This document shows, piece by piece, positions 1 to 8,783 of a stretch of 64,000 bases of DNA. The stretch covers positions 62,001-126,000 of the forward strand of contig CAJUGJ010000003.1 in NCBI GenBank assembly GCA_910586015.1. Direction: 5' to 3'. Below the pieces are notes generated by a model. That model made no database searches and was not told where the DNA came from. It was given only the letters and a program-made list of their open reading frames with translations. Numbering within the stretch: the first letter of the stretch is position 1; every line of letters starts with the position of its first letter. This DNA comes from an uncultured Lachnospiraceae bacterium (GTDB lineage: Bacteria > Bacillota > Clostridia > Lachnospirales > Lachnospiraceae). Both the position numbers and the translations under genes were made by a program.

Positions 1-1191
1 GAAGCACAGGATGGAAAGAAGTCAAGGGATACAGAAGAGGCAAAGTTAACTTGGCTTCGCCAGATTTTAGAGTGGCAAAAGGAAATGTCAGATAACAAAG
101 AGTTTTTAAGGCTTTTAAAAAATGATTTGGATCTCTTTTCTGATTCTGTGTATTGTTTTACACCAACAGGAGATGTCAAAAATCTTCCCGCTGGTTCTAC
201 ACCAATTGATTTTGCCTATAGTATTCATAGTGCAGTTGGTAATAAAATGGTGGGAGCAAGAGTCAGTGGTAGAATGGTAACGTTTGATTATGTAATTCAA
301 AATGGCGATCAGATAGAAATTATTACTTCCCAAAATTCCAAAGGCCCAAGTCGTGATTGGCTTAATTTGGTGAAAAGTACACAGGCAAAAAATAAAATTA
401 ATCAGTGGTTTAAGGCGGAAATTAAAGAAGATAATATTATTCGTGGCAGAGAATTATTAAATGTTTATTGTAAGTCAAAAGGACTTATATTGGGTAATCT
501 TACGAAACCAGAATATATAGAATCCTGTATTAGAAAGTATGGTCTTAAAGACTGGGAGTCGATTTGTGCAGCAGTCGGACATGGTGCATTAAAAGAAGGT
601 CAAATTGTCAATCGACTACAGGAAGAGTATGAAAAGCGACACAAAAAAGAAATTTCAGATGCCACTATCTTAGAAATGTTAGAGGATATAAAATCTAACA
701 CTAATAAGAGAAAACCAAAAAGGAACAAAGGCGGAATTATAGTTCAGGGAATGGATGATTTAGAAGTTCATTTTTCAAGGTGTTGTTCTCCTGTACCAGG
801 AGATGAGATCATTGGATTTATTACCAGAGGAAGAGGAGTTTCCATTCACCGGACAGATTGCATTAATATTATTAATATGCCGAAAGAGGAACGTATCCGC
901 TTGATTGATGCTGAGTGGAATGTTCCAAAAAATGAATCTTCACAAACAAATAATTATATAGTAGAAATTAATATTTATGCTAATAATCACAAAGGAGTTT
1001 TATTAGGAATATCAAAAGTATTTACAGAAAATGATATTAATATAGAACATATCAATACAAAAAATAGTAAACGTGAAGTGACAACACTTTCCGCCCGTTT
1101 TGAAGTAAATGGAACAGAACAGTTAGATTTTATTATCAAAAAGTTGAGAAATATAGAAGATATCATAGATATTGAAAGAACTTCCGGTTAA
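1..1191 (+). CDS. rel: RelA/SpoT family (p)ppGpp synthetase/hydrolase, C-terminal part (5' end outside window)
   Basis: This is the regulatory C-terminal half of a long Rel protein that makes and degrades the alarmone (p)ppGpp. The reading frame is open from base 1 (beginning EAQDGKK, then LTWLRQILEWQKE), so the gene starts upstream and the ATG at 85 is internal. Visible domains are a TGS domain (VYCFTPTGDV onward, about window residues 50-110), a helical region, the conserved CC-containing zinc-finger/RIS segment (HFSRCCSPVPGDE, near residue 260) and a C-terminal ACT domain (about 319-396). The synthetase and hydrolase domains are not in the window. It leads a co-directional cluster with the MBL hydrolase, hemZ, an HD-GYP gene and aspS. 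Confidence 0.95.
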   Translation, partial: EAQDGKKSRDTEEAKLTWLRQILEWQKEMSDNKEFLRLLKNDLDLFSDSVYCFTPTGDVKNLPAGSTPIDFAYSIHSAVGNKMVGARVSGRMVTFDYVIQNGDQIEIITSQNSKGPSRDWLNLVKSTQAKNKINQWFKAEIKEDNIIRGRELLNVYCKSKGLILGNLTKPEYIESCIRKYGLKDWESICAAVGHGALKEGQIVNRLQEEYEKRHKKEISDATILEMLEDIKSNTNKRKPKRNKGGIIVQGMDDLEVHFSRCCSPVPGDEIIGFITRGRGVSIHRTDCINIINMPKEERIRLIDAEWNVPKNESSQTNNYIVEINIYANNHKGVLLGISKVFTENDINIEHINTKNSKREVTTLSARFEVNGTEQLDFIIKKLRNIEDIIDIERTSG

Positions 1192-1211
1192 AGAGAAAGG
1201 CGGATATTTTA

Positions 1212-1838
1212 GTGGAAGAATATAAAATTAGTTGTTTGACAGTTGGCATGGTACAGACAAATTGTTATTTGCTTCAAAATGTTTCTAAGGGGAAGGTAGT
1301 AATTGTAGATCCAGGAGCAGAGGCAGAAAAAATTAGTTTAACAGCCAAGAAGATGGGAATAGTAAGTGGAATTTTATTAACACATGGACATTTTGATCAT
1401 ATTGGAGCAGCTACAGAATTAGCAGAAAAATTTCATGTGAATTCTTATCTAGGAGAAGGAGATTTTGCTTTAGCCAAAGATCCGAAATTAAATTGTAGTA
1501 ATTTATTTGGATGTCTTTGTAACTATTCTCAAGATGTTATAGTTTCTGATAAAGAACAGTTGAATTTAGGCGGATTTACCTTTCATGTAATTCATACACC
1601 CGGACACACGATAGGGGGAGTGTGTTATTACCTTCCAAGTCAAAAAGTTTTATTTTCAGGAGATACTCTATTTTTTCAGAGTGTTGGAAGAAGTGATTTT
1701 CCAACAGGAAAAGAGGAAGTATTATTAAATTCTGTAAAAGAAAAACTGTTTAGTCTACCTGATGAAACAGTAGTCTATCCGGGGCATGGAAGTCAAACAA
1801 CAATTGGATACGAAAAGAAAAATAATCCCTTTTTTTAG
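1212..1838 (+). CDS. MBL-fold metallo-hydrolase (glyoxalase II-like)
   Basis: A 208-residue metallo-beta-lactamase-fold hydrolase. The zinc-binding signature THGHFDHIG lies near residues 57-65. The further ligands are in HTPGHT (about 129-134), SGDTLF (about 152-157) and YPGHG (about 192-196). Length and motif spacing fit the short glyoxalase-II-like family that is often coded next to rel in Firmicutes; the substrate cannot be read from the sequence. The start is GTG, preceded by a purine-rich AGAGAAAGGCGG. It lies 20 bases after rel and 25 bases before hemZ, so co-transcription is likely. Confidence 0.88.
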   Translation: MEEYKISCLTVGMVQTNCYLLQNVSKGKVVIVDPGAEAEKISLTAKKMGIVSGILLTHGHFDHIGAATELAEKFHVNSYLGEGDFALAKDPKLNCSNLFGCLCNYSQDVIVSDKEQLNLGGFTFHVIHTPGHTIGGVCYYLPSQKVLFSGDTLFFQSVGRSDFPTGKEEVLLNSVKEKLFSLPDETVVYPGHGSQTTIGYEKKNNPFF

Positions 1839-1863
1839 GGAAGAAAGAATCTGGAATTAGAGT

Positions 1864-3348
1864 ATGATTAAGTTGATCTTACTAGGAGAAGATTATGAAC
1901 AGGATATTCGACCACTGGTTTTAGCATTTTATCCAGAGGAGATAATTACTGTTATAAAGACAGAAGAGAAAGAATGTGTAGAACAACCACTTCTTCAAAT
2001 TATACTACATCTTTTGGAACAGAGTTTTCAAATAACACTTACTGGAACAGAAGTGCCAGAAAAAACACTTTTTGTTTCGGAGAAAGTTATTCTTTCTGGT
2101 GAAATAGAAGAAAAGAAAAGAGCTTATCGTATTAAACTGCAGCGCAGTCTATATCAGATGCTATCTGAATGGACAAAAAAGACACTGCCGTGGGGAACTC
2201 TTACAGGAGTTAGACCAGTAAAGTTAGTGCTTGATAAACTTGAACAGGGCATAAAAGAAGAAAAGATATATGATTTTATGAAAGAAACTTATCTTTGTTC
2301 CGAAGAAAAAATTTCAATTTGTCTTGAAATAGCAAAACGAGAAAGAGAAATTTTAGATATTATAAACGAAGAAAATAGTTATAGTTTGTATTTAGGAATT
2401 CCGTTTTGTCCAACTACTTGTGCATATTGCTCTTTTCCTTCTTATCCTTTAGAACATTTTTCTAAATTAGTAGAACCATATGTGGAGGCACTATATAAAG
2501 AAATCCTTTATACAGCAAATAGGATGCGAGATAGACCATTAAAAACCATTTACTTTGGAGGAGGAACTCCAACAACTTTAACGTCAAAACAGCTAAAAGA
2601 ATTATTAAAATTTGTCTGGAATAATTTTGACTGTTCTAAAGTGGAAGAATTTACAGTGGAGGCCGGAAGACCCGATAGTATTACCAAAGAAAAGTTAGAG
2701 GTTTTAAAAGAAGAAAATGTGACAAGAATTTCTATCAATCCTCAGTCCATGCAGCAAAAAACACTTGATCTAATTGGCAGAAGACATACTGCAGAACAAA
2801 TTGAAGAGGCGTTTTTTTTAGCAAGAGAAGTTGGGCATGAAAATATTAATATGGATTTAATTATTGGACTGCCGGGAGAAACTCCTGAGGATGTAGCATA
2901 TACTCTTTCAAGAATAAAAGCTCTTGAACCAGATAGTTTAACTGTGCATACACTTGCGAGAAAACGAGCAGCAAGATTAAATACACAAAAAGAACAATAT
3001 ATGGGTTTAAAGGCGAAAGAAGTGGGAAAGATGCAGGAATTAACTAGACAATTTGCAAAAGAAAATGGATATTTCCCATATTATTTATACCGCCAAAAAC
3101 ATATGGAAGAAAATTTAGAGAATATTGGATATGCTAAAAAGGATAAAGAAGGAATTTATAATATTTTAATTATGGAAGAGCGTCAGACTATTTTGGCATT
3201 AGGTTCTGGAGCAACTTCAAAGTTTGTATTCCCAAAGACAGGACAGATTGAACGAGTTGAAAATGTTAAAAGTCTGACAGATTATATTACAAGAATTGAT
3301 GAAATGATTCAGAGAAAACAAATGTTTTATCAGCAGTATGGGCAATAG
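1864..3348 (+). CDS. hemZ: Coproporphyrinogen dehydrogenase HemZ (radical SAM)
   Basis: A 494-residue radical-SAM protein of the HemZ/HemN-like family. The cluster-binding motif CPTTCAYC (CxxxCxxC, about residues 182-189) follows a family-specific N-terminal extension containing PWGTLTGVRPVKL. The FGGGTPTTL and INPQSMQQKTLDLIGR segments are typical of the HemN/HemW group. HemZ is annotated as an oxygen-independent coproporphyrinogen oxidase in Firmicutes, but many such proteins lack proven activity, so the reaction is inferred from the family. It sits between the MBL hydrolase and the HD-GYP gene, with a gap of only 15 bases to the latter. Confidence 0.87.
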   Translation: MIKLILLGEDYEQDIRPLVLAFYPEEIITVIKTEEKECVEQPLLQIILHLLEQSFQITLTGTEVPEKTLFVSEKVILSGEIEEKKRAYRIKLQRSLYQMLSEWTKKTLPWGTLTGVRPVKLVLDKLEQGIKEEKIYDFMKETYLCSEEKISICLEIAKREREILDIINEENSYSLYLGIPFCPTTCAYCSFPSYPLEHFSKLVEPYVEALYKEILYTANRMRDRPLKTIYFGGGTPTTLTSKQLKELLKFVWNNFDCSKVEEFTVEAGRPDSITKEKLEVLKEENVTRISINPQSMQQKTLDLIGRRHTAEQIEEAFFLAREVGHENINMDLIIGLPGETPEDVAYTLSRIKALEPDSLTVHTLARKRAARLNTQKEQYMGLKAKEVGKMQELTRQFAKENGYFPYYLYRQKHMEENLENIGYAKKDKEGIYNILIMEERQTILALGSGATSKFVFPKTGQIERVENVKSLTDYITRIDEMIQRKQMFYQQYGQ

Positions 3349-3363
3349 GAGGACTATAGAACC

Positions 3364-4011
3364 ATGCAACGAATCGAAATACTCAATTTTTTAATTTCTA
3401 TGAAAAAGTACGCAACGATGGAAGATATTGAAGATGCAGTTGCACACGGAATTTTAGTGAGCCGTTTAGCTTATCTTTTATCAAAAGAACTTTCTTTAAC
3501 AGAAGAGTTTTGTATAGAATTAGAACAAGCAGGATTAGTTCATGATATCGGAAAATTGAAATTAGGACAATATCTTTATGGAAGACAGAAAAATTCATTA
3601 CAGATTGAAGAAATAAAATATGTCCGAATGCATCCAACGATTGGATATGAAATATTAAAATCAACAAATAAATTTAATGACAGAATTTTAATGGCAGTCT
3701 ATCATCATCATGAAAATATAGATGGTTCAGGATATCCGGGAAATTTAAAAGGAGAAGATATTCCACTTGGAGCAAAAATTTTAAGACCTTGTGATGTATT
3801 TTCTGCTCTAGTATCAGAACGCCACTATAGGACAGCATTTGATATTGACACTACAATGGAACTTATGATTGATGAAGTTAAAAATTTTGATATGAAGATA
3901 TTTTTAGCTTTTATGCGAGTAATACATTCCGAAGAATTTCAAGAGATTGAAAATTATATTATAAAAAGCAATCAGCAATTCGGAAAAAAGAGTAAAGCAG
4001 CTACTTATTAG
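3364..4011 (+). CDS. HD-GYP domain phosphohydrolase-like protein
   Basis: A 215-residue stand-alone HD-GYP-type protein. The HD dyad is in LVHDIGKLKLG (about residues 58-68). The second signature, HHHENIDGSGYP (about 114-125), matches the HHExxDGxGYP hallmark, and PLGAKILRPCDVFSAL follows. HD-GYP proteins commonly hydrolyse cyclic di-GMP or related dinucleotides in the cytoplasm. There is no receiver or sensor domain, so the input signal is unknown. The start ATG is preceded by an AGGAGG-like GGAGGAC. It is sandwiched in the hemZ-aspS cluster. Confidence 0.85.
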   Translation: MQRIEILNFLISMKKYATMEDIEDAVAHGILVSRLAYLLSKELSLTEEFCIELEQAGLVHDIGKLKLGQYLYGRQKNSLQIEEIKYVRMHPTIGYEILKSTNKFNDRILMAVYHHHENIDGSGYPGNLKGEDIPLGAKILRPCDVFSALVSERHYRTAFDIDTTMELMIDEVKNFDMKIFLAFMRVIHSEEFQEIENYIIKSNQQFGKKSKAATY

Positions 4012-4050
4012 ACTTTTTTATATGAAAAACAGGAGGATAATAGTATAACT

Positions 4051-5835
4051 ATGGCTGAATCAATGAAGGGATTAAAAAGAAGTCACAGATGTACCGAAGT
4101 TTCAAAACAGCAGATTGGGACAGATGTGACTGTGATGGGCTGGGTAGCAAAAAGTAGAAATAAAGGCGGAATTATTTTTGTCGATTTAAGAGATCGCAGT
4201 GGACTGTTACAGATTATTTTCGAGGAAAAAGATATTGGAACAGATGGATTTAAAAAGGCAGAAACGTTAAAAAGTGAGTATGTAATTGCTGTAGTAGGTA
4301 GAGTAGAAATACGTTCAGGTGCAGTAAATGAAGCACTTGCTACAGGTGAAATTGAAATTAGGGCAAGTGAATTAAGGATTTTATCAGAAGCAGAAACACC
4401 TCTATTTCCAATTGAAGAAAATTCGAAAACCAAAGAAGAATTGAGATTAAAATATCGATATTTGGATTTGAGAAGACCTGATTTACAAAGAAATTTAATG
4501 ATGAGAAGTCGTGTAACAATGTTAACGCGTCAATTTTTAGACGAAGAAGGCTTTTTAGAAATTGAAACTCCAATGTTGACAAAGAGTACACCAGAAGGGG
4601 CGAGAGATTATTTAGTGCCAAGTAGAATTCATCAAGGAAATTTTTATGCCCTTCCACAGTCACCACAACTATTTAAGCAATTATTAATGTGTTCTGGCTA
4701 TGATCGCTATTTTCAGATTGCAAGATGTTTTCGAGATGAAGATTTACGTGCAGATCGTCAGCCAGAATTTACACAGATTGATATGGAGTTATCTTTTGTA
4801 GATGTAGATGATGTCATTGATGTTAATGAAAGACTTTTAGCAAAATTATTCCGTGAATTATTAGGAGTAGATGTTTTGGTTCCAATTCCTAGAATGACTT
4901 GGAAGGAAGCTATGGAACGTTTTGGCTCAGATAAGCCAGATCTTCGATTTGGAATGGAATTAAAAGATGTGAGTAAGGTAGTAGAAAATTGTGAATTTTC
5001 TGTTTTTCGTTCCGCATTAGAAACAAAGGGTTCAGTACGTGGAATCAATGTTACAGGAAAAGCAGAAATGCCACGAAAAAAGATTGATGCTCTGATTGAC
5101 TATGCAAAGGAATTTGGAGCAAAGGGATTAGCTTATTTAGCAGTTCTTACAGATGGTTCCTATAAATCTTCTTTTACAAAGTTTATGAAGGAACAGGAGC
5201 TATCTGCTTTAATAGAAACAATGGAGGCAAAACCGGGAGATTTAATGTTCTTTGCTGCGGATCGAGATAAAGTGGTTTTTGATGTACTGGGAAATTTACG
5301 TTTAAAACTAGCAAAAGAGTTCGAATTATTAGATAAAAAAGAATATAAGTTTGTTTGGATAACAGAATTCCCACTTTTAGAGTATTCTGAAGAAGAAAAA
5401 CGCTATGTTGCAATGCACCATCCATTTACTATGCCAATGGAAGAAGATTTGGAGTTTTTAGAAACGAATCCAGGAAAAGTTCGTGCAAAAGCATATGATA
5501 TTGTATTAAATGGTACAGAAATTGGTGGAGGAAGTGTTCGTATTTTCCAAAATCAAATTCAGGAAAAAATGTTTGAAGCTTTGGGATTTACAAAAGAAGC
5601 AGCTTATAACCAATTTGGATTTCTTTTGAATGCTTTTAAATATGGAGTTCCACCACATGCAGGACTTGCTTATGGGCTTGACCGTCTTGTTATGTTAATG
5701 GCAAAAGAAGATTCTATTCGAGATGTTATTGCATTTCCAAAAGTAAAAGACGCTTCCTGTCTTATGACACAAGCTCCAGATAAAGTAGATCAAAAACAGT
5801 TAGAGGAACTTGGAATTGAAGTTTCTAAGACATGA
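4051..5835 (+). CDS. aspS: Aspartyl-tRNA synthetase
   Basis: A full-length (594 residue) bacterial-type class II aspartyl-tRNA synthetase. The N-terminal OB anticodon-binding domain (GWVAKSRNKGGIIFVDLRD) is followed by the catalytic core with motif 2 (FRDEDLRADRQPEFTQID, about residues 226-243), the GAD insertion domain of bacterial AspRS, and motif 3 (GLAYGLDRLVMLM, about 538-550). The ribosome-binding site AGGAGGATAAT precedes the ATG. It is the last gene of the rel cluster. Whether it also charges tRNA-Asn is suggested by the gatCAB operon later in the window but not proven. Confidence 0.97.
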   Translation: MAESMKGLKRSHRCTEVSKQQIGTDVTVMGWVAKSRNKGGIIFVDLRDRSGLLQIIFEEKDIGTDGFKKAETLKSEYVIAVVGRVEIRSGAVNEALATGEIEIRASELRILSEAETPLFPIEENSKTKEELRLKYRYLDLRRPDLQRNLMMRSRVTMLTRQFLDEEGFLEIETPMLTKSTPEGARDYLVPSRIHQGNFYALPQSPQLFKQLLMCSGYDRYFQIARCFRDEDLRADRQPEFTQIDMELSFVDVDDVIDVNERLLAKLFRELLGVDVLVPIPRMTWKEAMERFGSDKPDLRFGMELKDVSKVVENCEFSVFRSALETKGSVRGINVTGKAEMPRKKIDALIDYAKEFGAKGLAYLAVLTDGSYKSSFTKFMKEQELSALIETMEAKPGDLMFFAADRDKVVFDVLGNLRLKLAKEFELLDKKEYKFVWITEFPLLEYSEEEKRYVAMHHPFTMPMEEDLEFLETNPGKVRAKAYDIVLNGTEIGGGSVRIFQNQIQEKMFEALGFTKEAAYNQFGFLLNAFKYGVPPHAGLAYGLDRLVMLMAKEDSIRDVIAFPKVKDASCLMTQAPDKVDQKQLEELGIEVSKT

Positions 5836-5876
5836 AAAAAATTTAACCTGACCTTGACCTTTCTTTAAAATAAGGA

Positions 5877-5905
5877 TTGACATTTTTAAGTTCTACTGTT
5901 AAGAT
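5877..5905 (+). promoter_or_regulatory. Promoter ahead of glnA
   Basis: TTGACA (5877-5882) and TAAGAT (5900-5905) are separated by 17 bases, with a TG one base upstream of the -10 box. The start of transcription would fall just before the hairpin at 5916, so that hairpin would lie in the glnA leader rather than merely behind aspS. Confidence 0.6.
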
Positions 5906-5915
5906 GTAAAATCAT

Positions 5916-5957
5916 GAGCAAGGGCGTTCAAGAAAGAACGTTTTTGCTCTTTTTATT
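5916..5957 (+). terminator. Intrinsic terminator/attenuator hairpin in the glnA leader
   Basis: A 14-bp stem (5916-5929 with 5936-5949, including three G-U pairs) with the hexaloop AAGAAA is followed by CTTTTTATT. It can end aspS transcripts. Because a good promoter lies upstream of it, it can also act as an attenuator for glnA. The ANTAR antiterminator coded downstream of glnA makes the second role plausible. The loop has the expected size and A1 of ANTAR target loops but not the G at position 4. Confidence 0.65.
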
Positions 5958-5993
5958 CTATATTAATAAATTAGTAAAAGAAATGGAGATATA

Positions 5994-7322
5994 ATGAGCT
6001 ACACCAGACAGGATATTTTAGAATTAATAGAAAAAGAAGATGTAGAATTTATTCGATTACAGTTTACAGATATTTTTGGAGAATTAAAAAATGTAGCAGT
6101 AACAACAAGTCAAATGGAAAGGGTATTAAATAACCAATATATGTTTGATGGTTCTGCAATTCGAGGTTTTACACAGCCACATGAAACAGATTTATTTTTA
6201 CATCCTGATTTAGATAGTTTTGTAATCTTTCCATGGCGACCACAACAGGGAAAAGTAGCACGTTTTATTTGTGATGTTTACCGAGAAGATAATACACCAT
6301 TTGAGGGTGATCCAAGATATTTATTAAAAAAGACAATTCATAGGGCAAAAGAACTTGGAATTACTTTTGAAGTTGGTCCAGAATGTGAGTTTTTTTTATT
6401 TAACACTTTGGAAAATGGAAATCCTACAACAGAAACAGAGGAAATGGGTGGATATTTTGATATTGGACCAGTAGATTTTGGAGAAAATGCGAGAAGAGAA
6501 ATTGTTTTAACATTAGAAGAGATGGGATTTGAAGTGGAAACATCACATCACGAAGCTGCACCTGCACAACATGAAATTGATTTTAAATATGATAATGCAC
6601 TAAAAACAGCCGATAATATTATGACATTTAAACTGGCAGTCAGAACAATAGCAAAACGTCATGGACTTCATGCAACTTTTATGCCAAAACCAAAGTATGG
6701 AGTAAATGGTTCGGGTATGCACGTCAATATGTCTTTATGGAAAGATGGAATGAATCTATTTGCTGATCCAAATGATAGTTTAGGATTAAGTCAAAATGCG
6801 TATCATTTTATCGCAGGTTTAATGAAACATATCTGTCCAATGACAGCGATTACAAATCCGCTTATAAATTCTTATAAACGACTTGTTTCAGGATACGAAG
6901 CTCCTATTTATATTGCATGGTCAGCAGTCAACCGCAGTCAATTAATTCGTATTCCAACTATTCGTGGAGATCATACAAGAATAGAGCTGCGTTGTCCTGA
7001 TCCATCTTCTAATCCTTATCTTGTACTTGCCTGTTGTTTAGCAGCAGGTTTGGATGGAATTGAAAATAAGTTAAATCCCCCAACTCCACTTGATTTTAAT
7101 CTAGCATTGTTAGATGAAGAAGAAAGGAAAAAGCATGAGATCCAACAGTTACCATACAGTTTACAAGAGGCTATAAAAGAGTTTGAATCCAGTGAATTTT
7201 TACAAAATGTATTAGGACAATATGTTTCTAAACGATATATTGAAGCAAAGAAAGAGGAATGGAAGGATTATATGATGCAGGTAACAGATTGGGAAATACG
7301 TAAGTATCTAAATCGGATCTAA
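5994..7322 (+). CDS. glnA: Glutamine synthetase, type I
   Basis: A 442-residue class I glutamine synthetase that makes glutamine from glutamate, ammonia and ATP in the cytosol. Recognisable signatures are the N-terminal FDGSAIRGF loop, the metal-ligand region EVGPECEFFLF, the NGSGMHVNMSL segment and the PTIRGDHTRIELRCPDPSSN region. The length fits the short GSI-alpha type of Firmicutes. The start ATG at 5994 follows a GGAGAT ribosome-binding site. A 70-base gap separates it from the ANTAR gene, a pair known from clostridia where the ANTAR protein (NitR) is proposed to act as antiterminator for glnA. Confidence 0.95.
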   Translation: MSYTRQDILELIEKEDVEFIRLQFTDIFGELKNVAVTTSQMERVLNNQYMFDGSAIRGFTQPHETDLFLHPDLDSFVIFPWRPQQGKVARFICDVYREDNTPFEGDPRYLLKKTIHRAKELGITFEVGPECEFFLFNTLENGNPTTETEEMGGYFDIGPVDFGENARREIVLTLEEMGFEVETSHHEAAPAQHEIDFKYDNALKTADNIMTFKLAVRTIAKRHGLHATFMPKPKYGVNGSGMHVNMSLWKDGMNLFADPNDSLGLSQNAYHFIAGLMKHICPMTAITNPLINSYKRLVSGYEAPIYIAWSAVNRSQLIRIPTIRGDHTRIELRCPDPSSNPYLVLACCLAAGLDGIENKLNPPTPLDFNLALLDEEERKKHEIQQLPYSLQEAIKEFESSEFLQNVLGQYVSKRYIEAKKEEWKDYMMQVTDWEIRKYLNRI

Positions 7323-7392
7323 AGCTTTTCTATAGAAAATATATATCATATGGCTAGACAGACAAGGTTATGAAGGGCGGAGGATATAGAAT

Positions 7393-7935
7393 GTGTTAAG
7401 TATAATTGTTGCTTTTCCTAAAATAGAAGATGCAGAAAAAATAAAAAGACTGTTAATTCAGGAGGAGTTTGAAGTAAATGCCGTCTGTACCACCGGAGCA
7501 CAAGTAGTATGGATTGCCAATGAGTTAGATGGAGGAATTGTAATTTGTGGATATCGATTACTTGATATGTTATATCGACAGCTAAACAGTTATTTGCCAA
7601 AGGGTTTTGAGTTATTATTAATAGCTTCACCAACAAAACTTTCTCAAAATATAGACGGCAATCTGGTAAGTCTTACTCTGCCTGTCAAACGAAAAGACTT
7701 AATAGATACCCTACGACTTATGACCTATAACTATAATCGAAAAAAGAAAAAAGAAGCAGATCGACCAAGAAAACGTTCTGAAAAGGAAAAGGAAATAATT
7801 ATAAAAGCAAAATTAGTATTAATGGAACGAAATAATATGTCAGAGGAAGAGGCATACCGATATATCCAAAAAACAAGTATGGATAGTGGAATTAATATGG
7901 TAGAAATGGCAAAAATGATATTAAATTTAATATAG
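7393..7935 (+). CDS. ANTAR-domain response-regulator-like antiterminator
   Basis: A 180-residue protein with a receiver-like N-terminal half and a C-terminal ANTAR RNA-binding domain (about residues 122-180, including AKLVLMERNNMSEEEAYRYI). ANTAR proteins bind tandem hairpins in mRNA leaders and prevent termination. The receiver half looks non-phosphorylatable: where the acceptor Asp is expected the strand reads GIVICGYRL, with no Asp. The start is GTG at 7393; the overlapping ATG two bases earlier runs into a stop at once. GGGCGGAGG precedes it. Position behind glnA suggests control of glutamine synthetase. Confidence 0.85.
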   Translation: MLSIIVAFPKIEDAEKIKRLLIQEEFEVNAVCTTGAQVVWIANELDGGIVICGYRLLDMLYRQLNSYLPKGFELLLIASPTKLSQNIDGNLVSLTLPVKRKDLIDTLRLMTYNYNRKKKKEADRPRKRSEKEKEIIIKAKLVLMERNNMSEEEAYRYIQKTSMDSGINMVEMAKMILNLI

Positions 7936-7949
7936 AAATGAGGATAGAA

Positions 7950-8783
7950 ATGAAGTTTACAAAAATGCAGGGATGTGGAAATGATTATGTTTATATTAAT
8001 TGTTTGAAAGAAAAAATTTTTGAACCAGCAGAATTAGCTAAAAAGGTAAGTGACAGACATTTTGGAATTGGTTCAGATGGTTTGATTTTAATTCTTCCAT
8101 CTATAAAAGGTGATTTTAGAATGGATATGTACAATGCAGATGGCAGCAGAGGGGAAATGTGCGGAAATGCAATCCGTTGTGTTGGAAAGTATGTATATGA
8201 ACATGGTATGACTTCAAAGACTGATCTTTGTATTGAAACACTTGCCGGTTTAAAAAAGTTAAACTTAATTATTGATAATAAAGAAGTAAAGGAAGTTACG
8301 GTAGAAATGGGACATCCGATTTTTACTCCAAAATTGATTCCAGTTCTGAGTGAAAAGGATTATATAATCGATGAACCAATTTTAGTGAATGAAACAGAAT
8401 TTCATATGACATGTCTATCTGTTGGAAATCCACATGCTGTTATCTTTGTAGAAGATGTAGAAAACTTTCCACTAAACCTTTATGGACCTTTATTTGAATC
8501 TCACTCAGTTTTTCCAAAACGAGTAAATACAGAGTTTGTTCAAGTTCTCTCTCCTACAGAAATTAAAATGCGTGTATGGGAAAGAGGATCTGGGGAAACA
8601 TTTGCCTGTGGTACAGGAGCTACAGCAAGTGTCTGTGCTGGAATTTGGAATCAGAAGACAGAGTCTGAGGTTATAGTACATATGATTGGTGGGGATCTTA
8701 GAATTCGATATCAAAAACAAGAAAATCTTTTATTTATGACAGGTTCTGCTATAACCGTTTTTGAAGGAGATTATTATGTTTAA
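7950..8783 (+). CDS. dapF: Diaminopimelate epimerase
   Basis: DapF converts LL- to meso-diaminopimelate for lysine and peptidoglycan. Both catalytic cysteines are present, in GEMCGNAIRC (about residue 71) and FACGTGATAS (about residue 219), and the N-terminus MKFTKMQGCGNDYVY is typical. The start chosen is the ATG at 7950, preceded at a proper distance by GAGGA; the upstream in-frame ATG at 7938 overlaps that ribosome-binding site. Length is normal (277 residues). The 3' end overlaps dapL by 8 bases, which suggests translational coupling of these two consecutive lysine-pathway genes. Confidence 0.95.
   Translation: MKFTKMQGCGNDYVYINCLKEKIFEPAELAKKVSDRHFGIGSDGLILILPSIKGDFRMDMYNADGSRGEMCGNAIRCVGKYVYEHGMTSKTDLCIETLAGLKKLNLIIDNKEVKEVTVEMGHPIFTPKLIPVLSEKDYIIDEPILVNETEFHMTCLSVGNPHAVIFVEDVENFPLNLYGPLFESHSVFPKRVNTEFVQVLSPTEIKMRVWERGSGETFACGTGATASVCAGIWNQKTESEVIVHMIGGDLRIRYQKQENLLFMTGSAITVFEGDYYV

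Noticed and set aside
5860..5993. Canonical two-hairpin ANTAR target in the glnA leader.
   Set aside because: Only one hairpin is visible, and its loop AAGAAA lacks G at position 4, so the canonical target is not claimed; only an attenuator candidate is reported.
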